NCBI GenBank assembly: GCA_016763235.1
Contig: JAESUE010000323.1
Location: 1-13,323 of the forward strand
Length of the DNA: 13,323 nt
DNA from: Pseudomonadales bacterium
GTDB lineage: Bacteria; Pseudomonadota; Gammaproteobacteria; Pseudomonadales; UBA3067
Direction: 5' to 3'
The notes under the pieces are model-generated. The model saw only the letters and a program-made list of their open reading frames with translations, was not told where the DNA came from and did not search any database. How positions within the stretch are numbered: position 1 is the first letter of the stretch; each line of letters opens with the position of its first letter. Made by a program: the position numbers and the translations under genes. Positions 5,775-13,323 of the stretch are shown in pieces.

Positions 5775-8700
5775 TTAAGCATCCAATATTTCACGAACCC
5801 TTGCAAGTAAAACATCTCCCCTATAGGGTTTGTTAATCATTCTTTTTCGTAAGGTTTCATCTAAAAGAGACACATGCCGATTATCACTGAAACCGCTTGC
5901 TAGCTGAATCTTTATGGCCGGGTATTTTTTCTGCACAATATTCGCTAATTCATAGCCGTCCATTTCTGGCATGATGACATCAGAGAGAAGTAGGTCAACC
6001 GTTTTTTCTTGCAGAATTTTTAGCGCATCTTTTGCCCTGCTCGCCTGAATAACATTGTATCCTTTGGCACTCAAAATCTCCGATGTTACTTCCAAAAGAG
6101 CGCGCTCATCATCCACCACCAAAATTGTCTCGCTACCTTTTAAAAGATTATGCGGCTCTTTTTTGTCCAGTTTTTTTCCAATAGAATCGGACAAATATCG
6201 CGGAAAATAAAGATTAAACTGGCTCCCTTTTCCTATTTCAGAATACACGTTTATTGCGCCGTTACTTCTTTCAACAAAACCATACACTTGACTGAGCCCA
6301 AGGCCCGTTCCCAGATCACCCTTGGTGGAATAAAAAGGGTCAAATATTCTAGCAATGGTTTCTTCGTCCATACCACAACCCGTATCAGTAAAGATGATTT
6401 GTATATAATCACCGGGCACTAGCTGAATTTTATTGCTTAAAAATTCATCCTCCTTGATATTATGGGTCTTAATTGTCAACGTACCTTGTCCATCCATCGA
6501 GTGTAATGCATTGATGCTCAAATTTATAACTGCATCTTCAAGATCGCTACTATCCAGATAGACGGGCCAGAGATTTTCTTCTAAATCTAGTTTTAGTTCT
6601 ACTCTGGCTGTCAGTATTTTTTCAAGCATATTCTGTTCATTATGCAACGCGATATTTAAGTCCATCTCTGTTGCTTCTGCTTTTTTCTCTTGAGAGAAGG
6701 CCAGTAGTTTTTTTGTAAGCTTTCCCCCGCGCTCACTTGCCCGATAAATTTCCTGCGCATACTTGGCAAGTTTCGGTTGTTCTATTAATGCAGCACTTAA
6801 TAACTCTGAATAACCAAGAACAATACCCAACATGTTGTTGTAGTCATGGGCAATGCCTCCTGTCAGCTTACCCAATGCATCCATTTTTTGTGCTCGCCGT
6901 AACTGCTCTTCTTGCTGTTTAATATCAGTAAGATCATGACAAGAGAAAATATAATGACGATCGCTCCCATTTAAGCCTGGCAGTTTTGCAACAAAAATAC
7001 GCAATGGAAAATTGCTCTGATCCCATTTCTGTGCCTGCACTTCGATATTAGAAGAATAACCGTCATCCTTATCAATATGGCATTGGCTAAAAAATGTGTT
7101 ATAGATACTCATACTCGATGGAGCGACAAGATCTGAGAAGTTTTTCCCTATAATATCCTTTGTACTGCATACAAACATTTTTTCTGCGGCACGATTGAAA
7201 TTAACCACCACGCCCGATTCGGCAACGGTTATAATGCCATCCACCATAGAATCAAGCATTTGACGCTGTTGTTTTTCTTTATTCTGAAGAGCCTGTTCTG
7301 ATCGATAACGCTCAGTAACATCTAATGCAAAGGAGGAAAAACCCACTAGCTCCCCTGCTTTATTCACGATAGAACAATTGTGCCATTCGCAAATAATAAT
7401 ATTACCGTCTTTCGTTTTATTTTCATTAATGCTTATTTCGCCTCCAGATACCGCATTTAAATTTTCCCATATTTTTTCAGCGATCGAAGTGACATTATCA
7501 GGTATTATTATTTCATATGATTGCCCTATCGCTTCTTCTGCACTGAAACCAAATATTTTTTCCGCAGCCTGATTCCATTCAACAATATTGGAATCAAGAT
7601 CCCAGTCTATCGTGGCAGCCGGAGATTGCTCGCGATACATTTTCATACGGTGTAGGGAAGAAGATAATTCCTCATCCAGTAATTTTCGTCTACTGATATC
7701 GCGAGCCTCTGGCACAATTTGCTTTACGATACCGTTTTCATCAAAAATCGGATGTATACTAAAGTCTACCCAAGTAGTCCCTTCTGGTATGGCAATTTCA
7801 AGCTCATGGGATGTTGAAATACCTTTTGCCGCCTCGCTACAATCCTGTTTTATCATCTTTACAATCTGAGGATCGTAATTAAGCCAAGGCGTCTCCCATA
7901 GTTTTTTCCCCAGTACATCCTCCGCTTTCAGTCCAATTAATTGAAGAGGCGTATTATTGATAAATGTTAACGTGCCATCGAGCTCAACCAAACCCACCAT
8001 CGTTTGCATATCGTCAACAAGTTCTTGAATACGTCTATTTGCAGCGGCGGCAGATTGACGTAACTGGTAGTCCTCCGTGACATCATGAAACACCAGAATG
8101 ACACCCATAACATTCCCTTCTTCATCGCAGATAGGGGCCGCAGAATCGGCAATTTGCCGCTCTATACCGTCTTTGGAAACCAATGTCGTGTGGTTGCTCA
8201 GATAGACGATTTCACCTGTTTCAAACACTTTTTCTGCGGGGTTTTCTTCCACCTTACGACTAGTGGCATCAATAATGGGAAAGACCTTTTTGAGGTTTTG
8301 TCCTTTCGCGTCCTCAAACGACCACGCCGTCAGTTGCTCGGCAACGGGGTTCATTCGAATAACATGGCCATTAATGTCGGTAACGATCACCGCATCACCA
8401 ATACTTTCGAGGGTTACTTTTAAATTTTGCTCCTTGCGAGCAAGCTCTAAATAGGATTTATGGCGTTCTTGTGAAGCATTATCAAACGCTGCTGCCAGAG
8501 ATTTAATTTCAATTGTGGCGTTTTCGAAGCGCTTCAAATCAGGTGCTTTGCCGCCGCCGTAGGTTTGTATTTCCGCGCTTAATTCACTCAATGGCTGTGT
8601 CAGCCTACGTACAAAAAAGTTCGCCAACAGCAAAGATAACATTCCAATAATTAATCCCGATAACAGCGTATATTCGGCGCTTTCAAGTAGGTGTGATTTC

Positions 8701-9158
8701 ATTTCTGACTGATTTAAACCGATATATAATATTTCACCTAATCCCGGTATCAGCGCCCCGCTGTATTCATAGACCAGACCTGTTTCAGTTTTAAACTTTC
8801 GTACTAATTGAATAGAGTTTTCATTATATTTTCCTGGATAAGATCCAAGCAGATAGAGCGGAAACCCTGCTTCAAAAGAATGTGCAAAAATCTTGCCCCC
8901 TCGTGCGACATATAAAAATTCAATAGCATTAGTACTGCCTCTAATATTTCGCAGAACGTTCGCCACTCTCAGTGAATTGCCATCAATGGCATCTTGTACA
9001 ATGGCATTTCTCAATGAACTCATCAGTGTTTCAGCGAGAACTCGCTGTGAGTGCGTATGCAACGTTACGCTTTGCTCTCTTAGTAGCAGGGAAACAGATA
9101 AGGTTAAAATAAGGGTTATTGCCACTACCAGTAACTGTACGCGTGTTGCCAATTTCAT
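5775..9158 (-). CDS. Membrane hybrid sensor histidine kinase with four PAS domains and receiver
   Basis: This is a 1127-residue inner-membrane kinase. In order it has: a membrane segment at about 8-26; a periplasmic sensor region at about 27-160; a second membrane segment at about 161-183; a HAMP-like linker at about 184-237; and PAS domains at about 245-363, 372-490, 503-618 and 630-745. A HisKA domain follows, with phosphorylated H771 in GGIAHDYNN. The HATPase domain has an N box near 879-884, DTGCGMDEE at 925-933 and GTGLGLS at 950-956. The C-terminal receiver has D1016/D1017, phospho-acceptor D1060 in SDVIMPEMDG and K1110. There is no HPt domain, so the phosphate must pass to an unlinked HPt or regulator. 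Its ATG overlaps the TGA of the PhnD-like gene (ATGA), so the two are translationally coupled. The lipoprotein probably presents ligand to its periplasmic region (inference). Confidence 0.93.
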   Translation of the reverse strand: MKLATRVQLLVVAITLILTLSVSLLLREQSVTLHTHSQRVLAETLMSSLRNAIVQDAIDGNSLRVANVLRNIRGSTNAIEFLYVARGGKIFAHSFEAGFPLYLLGSYPGKYNENSIQLVRKFKTETGLVYEYSGALIPGLGEILYIGLNQSEMKSHLLESAEYTLLSGLIIGMLSLLLANFFVRRLTQPLSELSAEIQTYGGGKAPDLKRFENATIEIKSLAAAFDNASQERHKSYLELARKEQNLKVTLESIGDAVIVTDINGHVIRMNPVAEQLTAWSFEDAKGQNLKKVFPIIDATSRKVEENPAEKVFETGEIVYLSNHTTLVSKDGIERQIADSAAPICDEEGNVMGVILVFHDVTEDYQLRQSAAAANRRIQELVDDMQTMVGLVELDGTLTFINNTPLQLIGLKAEDVLGKKLWETPWLNYDPQIVKMIKQDCSEAAKGISTSHELEIAIPEGTTWVDFSIHPIFDENGIVKQIVPEARDISRRKLLDEELSSSLHRMKMYREQSPAATIDWDLDSNIVEWNQAAEKIFGFSAEEAIGQSYEIIIPDNVTSIAEKIWENLNAVSGGEISINENKTKDGNIIICEWHNCSIVNKAGELVGFSSFALDVTERYRSEQALQNKEKQQRQMLDSMVDGIITVAESGVVVNFNRAAEKMFVCSTKDIIGKNFSDLVAPSSMSIYNTFFSQCHIDKDDGYSSNIEVQAQKWDQSNFPLRIFVAKLPGLNGSDRHYIFSCHDLTDIKQQEEQLRRAQKMDALGKLTGGIAHDYNNMLGIVLGYSELLSAALIEQPKLAKYAQEIYRASERGGKLTKKLLAFSQEKKAEATEMDLNIALHNEQNMLEKILTARVELKLDLEENLWPVYLDSSDLEDAVINLSINALHSMDGQGTLTIKTHNIKEDEFLSNKIQLVPGDYIQIIFTDTGCGMDEETIARIFDPFYSTKGDLGTGLGLSQVYGFVERSNGAINVYSEIGKGSQFNLYFPRYLSDSIGKKLDKKEPHNLLKGSETILVVDDERALLEVTSEILSAKGYNVIQASRAKDALKILQEKTVDLLLSDVIMPEMDGYELANIVQKKYPAIKIQLASGFSDNRHVSLLDETLRKRMINKPYRGDVLLARVREILDA

Positions 9159-10144
9159 TGCTGATCATCCTCGCCTTTATCCGCTGGAAGTAGAAAACCT
9201 AAGCGTATAGACCATTCACGTAAATCTTTATAATCATCATGACTGTCTGTGAAACCCTTGGGCATTTCCGTTTTATCCCAATGAAACAAGGTGTGTTTAT
9301 CGCGGCCTTGAGGATCAAAATCAAGCAGTGCATTCTTTACCGCTTTACAAACGGCCTCGGGTACTGCCTTATTACTGACTATTCCACTGGAAGGAAAATA
9401 ACGGGAGGTATAGATAATCTTTACAACACCCCGTTCAGCAAGAGATTTCGCCAGCGCATCTTGCATGCCACAAACATCGTATTTACCAGAAATAACGGCT
9501 TCAGCACAATTTTGGTGTGACCCAGTGTAGGTATATTTCTCGAGGTCTGAAAGTATAACCCCGTGCTCATTCAGCATAATGCGTGGAATTAAATGCCCCT
9601 GTGTGGAATCTCTATTACCCAAGGCTAATTTCTTACCTGGAAAATCTTTTATTGATGAAATTTTGCTCTCTGGTTTTGTGACAAAAACAGATTGATACTC
9701 TGCCTTGCCCAATTGATTCAGACCACGTACTAACGACATTACATCGTAACGCGACTGCGCATAAAGAAAACTGGAAGCCCCTACAGCCGCAAACTGAGTT
9801 ATATTTTCACCCAATTGTTTCGCAGCGGAACTATTTTTCGGTGAAAAATGTAAGCGAAATTGGTATCCGGTTTTCTGGTTTAAATACGCAAGAAGGGGCA
9901 AGTACTGAGCAGCATCCTCTTGAGGGCTAGCACGAAGATCAAAGCCAAAATAGTAAATTTCATCCTTATTTTCCATCACACTTTTTCGAGCTTGCAATGT
10001 TTCCAGTTGTTGCTCGTTGACGACTTCATTGCTGCTAACCGTCATCACAGGAATATCATTTGACGAATCACAGGCGACGAGAAATAACGAAAGAATAATG
10101 GCGGAAAAAGCGCCATTTTTATTATCAACAAGTATTTTAGCCAT
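9155..10144 (-). CDS. PhnD-family substrate-binding lipoprotein (kinase-linked)
   Basis: This is a 329-residue PhnD/SsuA/transferrin-type periplasmic binding protein. The N-terminus is a lipoprotein signal: hydrophobic residues 12-24 and lipobox LVAC with lipidated C25. Asp at 26 (+2) is the classic inner-membrane retention signal in enterobacteria. A low-complexity linker (26-60) precedes the binding domain. Family motifs include YYFGFDLRASPQ (64-75), NRDSTQGHLIPR (177-188) and GSHQNCAEAVISGKYDVC (208-225). PhnD proteins bind phosphonate-like or other small anions, but the ligand here cannot be read off. No ABC permease or ATPase gene is nearby; instead the gene overlaps a histidine kinase by 4 nt, so a sensing role is more likely than transport. 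No clear ribosome site precedes the ATG, and a TATAAT string abuts it, but no later start would keep the signal peptide. Confidence 0.9.
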   Translation of the reverse strand: MAKILVDNKNGAFSAIILSLFLVACDSSNDIPVMTVSSNEVVNEQQLETLQARKSVMENKDEIYYFGFDLRASPQEDAAQYLPLLAYLNQKTGYQFRLHFSPKNSSAAKQLGENITQFAAVGASSFLYAQSRYDVMSLVRGLNQLGKAEYQSVFVTKPESKISSIKDFPGKKLALGNRDSTQGHLIPRIMLNEHGVILSDLEKYTYTGSHQNCAEAVISGKYDVCGMQDALAKSLAERGVVKIIYTSRYFPSSGIVSNKAVPEAVCKAVKNALLDFDPQGRDKHTLFHWDKTEMPKGFTDSHDDYKDLREWSIRLGFLLPADKGEDDQQ

Positions 10145-10424
10145 ATTATATTTTTAGCATCTATACCTTCTATTGCCGTAAGGGTTTGATGCTCTCGTTA
10201 AATTTTTATTTTCAATGGCTTACGCTATCAGGGTTTTTGGTAAATTAAAATATCATCAGCGGAAAGTTAGTACTGCTGTCACAGGGCCATTTTACTGGTC
10301 ATATAAAAATTTTAGGTCAATACGAAGCCAGTGAAAAGCGCCCTATTTTCTGTCTTTCTTCTACACTGAGCATAGATACTTATTTCCAGGGAAGTTCCAG
10401 TTCAGTCACGGGAAGACATTTTGC
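10145..10424. promoter_or_regulatory. Divergent intergenic region between the two kinase units
   Basis: This 280 bp AT-rich stretch separates the divergent PhnD-kinase operon and the soluble kinase gene, so it must hold promoters for both. The best sigma-70-like match on the plus strand is GTCACA (10278-10283), an 18-bp spacer and TATAAA (10302-10307). I found no convincing -35/-10 pair for the minus-strand operon. A ribosome site, GGGAAG, lies at about 10410-10415 before the ATG at 10425. No open frame, tRNA or recognisable riboswitch is seen in it. Confidence 0.5.
10278..10307 (+). promoter_or_regulatory. Weak sigma-70-type promoter candidate for the soluble kinase
   Basis: GTCACA matches 4 of 6 bases of the -35 consensus and TATAAA matches 5 of 6 of the -10 consensus, with an 18-bp spacer. 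This would give a leader of roughly 110 nt before the ATG at 10425. In such AT-rich DNA a match of this quality can occur by chance. Confidence 0.22.
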
Positions 10425-13323
10425 ATGGAAACACCCCCAATACCAGACAACGACGATGATCGCGTAAAAGCGTTGCACGCATGTTTTTTGTTAGATACGG
10501 ATAAAGAAGAAGGTTTTGATCGTGTCACCCGCTTAGCGCAACGTTATTTCAACACTAAAATGGCCCTCGTTTCATTCGTGGATGTTGATCGCCAGTGGTT
10601 TAAGTCTAACCAAGGTCTGGACGCAGAAGAAACCAGCCGAGGCGTTTCCTTCTGCGGGCACGCCATCAATAACGAAGAAGTGTTCGTCGTGGAAGACGCA
10701 ACAAAAGATAAACGTCTTTTCGATAACCCTCTAGTGATGGATGCCCCCAATATACGCTTTTACGCTGGTGCTCCGCTGCATAGCAATGACGGCTATCGCA
10801 TTGGCACTCTGTGTATTATCGATGACCAAGCGCGTGTTTTCACCGAAAATGACGCTTCCGCACTTCGCGATATGGCCAACACAGTCGAATCTGAAATTTT
10901 ACTTCGTAGCACCCAGCGCCATAGTGCTGGCCTATCAACACTCGCCACAATCTCTACCCTTGATGATAAAACCCTCAGCGACCAACTACGCGCCGCACTA
11001 AAGGCAGGCTGTGATTATCTTGGGCTTGAATTTGGCATTGTTAGTAACATCGACCAAGACAGTAATAGTTATGCAATCTTAGTACAGCATTCGCCACCCG
11101 ACACACTCAATGATCATCAGGTTTTTCCCTTCAACCGTACTTATTGTGATCTCACCATCAAGCAACGCGATGTACTTGATATCGCCCAAATGGGTACGTC
11201 ACCTTATTCAGGGCACCCTTGCTATAAAGATTTTCAGTTTGAAAGTTATATTGGTATTCCACTTATTGTTGATAACGAAGTGTATGGCACTTTAAATTTT
11301 TCCTCAGCAAACCCCCGTACTGCACGCAGTTTTTTCGCTGAAGATAGAGAGTTTGTGCGTTTATTTGCACACTGGGTGACTAAAGCTATCAAACGCGATC
11401 AATTAGATGAAGCACTCGCAGCGCATCAAAAACTAGATGCTGCAATTAGCCATGCACAAACGCAATTCATAGCAGGTAGCGAGCGCCAAAAAGGCTTCGA
11501 TTGTCTGCTTTCAGATACCTTGGCTTTAACCAAAAGCGAATATGGTTTTATTGGTGAAGTATTATTTAATAAAGAAAATGCGCCCTACTTAAAAACCTAT
11601 TCGATCACCAATATTGCAGGGGATAACGATACTCGAGACTTTTATGATACCAATGCCCCACAAGGCCTTGAATTCTCTAACCTCGACACTCTTTTTGGGG
11701 CAGCCCTGCGCACCGGTGCGCCCGTTATAGCAAATCATGCTCCTACTGATAGCCGAAGTGGAGGCCTGCCGAAAGGGCACCCACCGTTGCATTCCTTTCT
11801 AGGCATCCCTATCTACCACGCAAACCACTTAGTTGCCATGATAGGCGTTGCCAATCGACCCAGTGGCTACAAGCAGGAACAAATCAAATTTCTGGAACCC
11901 TTGCTTACCAGTATCGGTCAACTGGTAGAAGCCTCTAGAAACGATAGTCAACGTAAGGAAGGTGAACGTCGGCTCACCGATATTATCGAAGCAACCCAGC
12001 TTGCAACGTGGGAATGGAACCTTAAAACCGAAGAAGCAAGCGTTAACAAACAATGGGCGAAAATTATCGGCTATAAACTGGAAGAGCTACTGCCAATTAC
12101 CTATGAAAAATGGGCAGAACTTGTTCAACCAGACGACCTGAAACATGCCGATTACGCATTGAAGCAGCACTTGTCTGGTGAAAGCCCTTCTTACAATGTC
12201 GAATATCGGATGCGCCATAAAGATGGCAGCTGGATCTGGGTTCATGATCAGGGGCGTATTATTAGTCGGGACCATGACGGGAACCCGGAATTTATGTCGG
12301 GTATGCGTCAGGACGTTAATGAACGACACCGTTCAAAATCACAGTTAAAAGAGCAAGCGGCACATACCCAAGCCATCCTCGATACGATGGCGGATGGTTT
12401 AGTCACCTATGATGAAGCAGGAATTATAGAAAGCCTGAATTCAGCCGCACAGAATATTTTTGGCTACGACAACTCTGAAGCAAAAGATCAGGACATCTGC
12501 CTGCTGCTTGCGAACGAAAACCGAGCACAGGCCAGCCAGCAGATGATGATGGTGAACCCACCGTCTGCAGCAAATGATACTAATAAAAAATTCCAAATAG
12601 AGGGGCTACGCAAAAATGGCAAAGAGTTTGCTATGGAAGTATCAATATCCATCCTGAGAAAACAGGAAAAGCCTCTCTACGTTGCTGTGTTACAAGATAT
12701 CTCTGAACGTAAACGCATGGAGCGCATGAAAAATGAATTCGTTTCGACCGTCAGCCATGAACTGCGCACACCCTTAACATCTATCTCAGGAGCCATCGGT
12801 CTCGTTCTAAAAAATGCCGATCAGGAGCTGTCTCCCAGCGCCCGTAAAATGATCAATATCGCTTACAAAAACTGCCACCGTTTAACTCTTCTTATCAACG
12901 ACCTGCTTGATATGGAAAAACTTGAGGCGGGAAAATTACAATTCGACATGATGCCTCAGCCCCTCATGCCGCTGGTGGAACAAGCTGTAGAAGCCATTTC
13001 TCCAAGCGGTGACGCACGCAATATTAAGGTCATTATTTCGACCAGTATCCCAGAAGCGAAAATCATGGTGGACAGTGATCGCTTTACCCAGGTTATTACA
13101 AACTTTCTTTCCAATGCCATTAAATTCTCCCCACCCAATGGCAGAGTTGTCGTCTCCGCAAGTATAGAAAATGGCTCTGCAGAGGTCTCAGTGCAAGATT
13201 ATGGCCCTGGCATCTCAAAAGAATTCTCGACGCGCGTATTTCAAAAGTTTGCGCAAGCTGACTCTTCCGATACCCGTGACAAAGGTGGAACTGGGCTCGG
13301 TCTGGCCATTAGTCAAGAATTAA
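10425..13323 (+). CDS. Soluble multi-GAF/PAS histidine kinase (3' end cut by window)
   Basis: An open frame runs from ATG 10425 through the window edge with no stop: 966 codons plus one base. The terminal TAA letters are out of frame. GAF 1 covers about residues 5-160 (VSFVDVDRQWFKS, SFCGHAI). GAF 2 covers about 168-322 (YIGIPLIVDNEVYGTLNFSS). A third GAF-like domain covers about 340-504 (FLGIPIYHANHLVAMIGVAN). PAS domains cover about 514-636 (YRMRHKDGSWIWVHDQGR, a PAS_3 type) and 645-764. HisKA contains VSHELRTPL with phosphorylated H778. The HATPase domain begins near 880 (N box NFLSNAIKFS, then DYGPGIS and GTGLGLAISQEL at the edge). No membrane segment or signal peptide is seen, so it is cytoplasmic. 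A receiver or HPt domain could follow beyond the window. GGGAAG about 9 nt upstream supports the start. It is divergent from the PhnD-kinase operon. Confidence 0.93.
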   Translation, partial: METPPIPDNDDDRVKALHACFLLDTDKEEGFDRVTRLAQRYFNTKMALVSFVDVDRQWFKSNQGLDAEETSRGVSFCGHAINNEEVFVVEDATKDKRLFDNPLVMDAPNIRFYAGAPLHSNDGYRIGTLCIIDDQARVFTENDASALRDMANTVESEILLRSTQRHSAGLSTLATISTLDDKTLSDQLRAALKAGCDYLGLEFGIVSNIDQDSNSYAILVQHSPPDTLNDHQVFPFNRTYCDLTIKQRDVLDIAQMGTSPYSGHPCYKDFQFESYIGIPLIVDNEVYGTLNFSSANPRTARSFFAEDREFVRLFAHWVTKAIKRDQLDEALAAHQKLDAAISHAQTQFIAGSERQKGFDCLLSDTLALTKSEYGFIGEVLFNKENAPYLKTYSITNIAGDNDTRDFYDTNAPQGLEFSNLDTLFGAALRTGAPVIANHAPTDSRSGGLPKGHPPLHSFLGIPIYHANHLVAMIGVANRPSGYKQEQIKFLEPLLTSIGQLVEASRNDSQRKEGERRLTDIIEATQLATWEWNLKTEEASVNKQWAKIIGYKLEELLPITYEKWAELVQPDDLKHADYALKQHLSGESPSYNVEYRMRHKDGSWIWVHDQGRIISRDHDGNPEFMSGMRQDVNERHRSKSQLKEQAAHTQAILDTMADGLVTYDEAGIIESLNSAAQNIFGYDNSEAKDQDICLLLANENRAQASQQMMMVNPPSAANDTNKKFQIEGLRKNGKEFAMEVSISILRKQEKPLYVAVLQDISERKRMERMKNEFVSTVSHELRTPLTSISGAIGLVLKNADQELSPSARKMINIAYKNCHRLTLLINDLLDMEKLEAGKLQFDMMPQPLMPLVEQAVEAISPSGDARNIKVIISTSIPEAKIMVDSDRFTQVITNFLSNAIKFSPPNGRVVVSASIENGSAEVSVQDYGPGISKEFSTRVFQKFAQADSSDTRDKGGTGLGLAISQEL

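Noticed and set aside
8085..8454. Plus-strand open frames inside the hybrid kinase gene
   Set aside because: They are antisense shadows of a long, domain-rich minus-strand gene and show no family features.
10145..10150. TATAAT directly before the PhnD-like gene as a -10 box
   Set aside because: It abuts the ATG, no -35 element sits at the right distance, and a start further in would remove the lipoprotein signal.
13321..13323. Terminal TAA as the stop codon of the last kinase gene
   Set aside because: The reading frame places TTA (Leu) at 13320-13322, so the TAA is out of frame and the gene continues past the window.

Overview
The window looks like chromosomal DNA from a gram-negative bacterium, most likely a marine-type gammaproteobacterium near Cellvibrionaceae or Alteromonadales. 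I infer this from the protein families (SixA, CHAD, a DUF523-DUF1722 fusion, PhnD-like lipoprotein with hybrid kinase), moderate GC content and dense gene packing. The taxon is not proven by anything in the sequence. I see no rRNA, tRNA, CRISPR array, transposase or phage gene.

Left part (about 1-4880, plus strand). A DUF523-DUF1722 protein (134-1069) is followed by a short-chain dehydrogenase frame that carries an in-frame TAA at what would be codon 6 (frame 1135-1896). Only 7 nt later comes sixA (1904-2437), then a CYTH-like/CHAD polyphosphate-binding-type protein (2514-4076) and an orphan ParA/MinD-type ATPase (4134-4880). All lie on one strand with short gaps, so SDR-sixA-CHAD-parA could be one transcription unit. 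A phosphohistidine phosphatase, a polyphosphate-binding-type protein and a positioning-type ATPase together form the most interesting gene group here.

Middle (4870-5774). A lone minus-strand gene resembling a DxD glycosyltransferase converges on parA, and their 3' ends overlap by 11 bp.

Right part (5775-13323). A two-gene minus-strand operon encodes a PhnD-family solute-binding lipoprotein (9155-10144) and a 1127-residue membrane hybrid histidine kinase (5775-9158), overlapping by ATGA. The likely reading is that the lipoprotein is the ligand sensor for the kinase. Divergent from it, across 280 bp, starts a second, soluble multi-GAF/PAS histidine kinase (10425 to the window end). It has no stop in the window and is truncated by the right edge.

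A palindromic-ended intergenic repeat of about 40 bp occurs at 21-60 and 5730-5770, with an interrupted third copy at 4071-4103 that contains the CHAD gene's stop codon.
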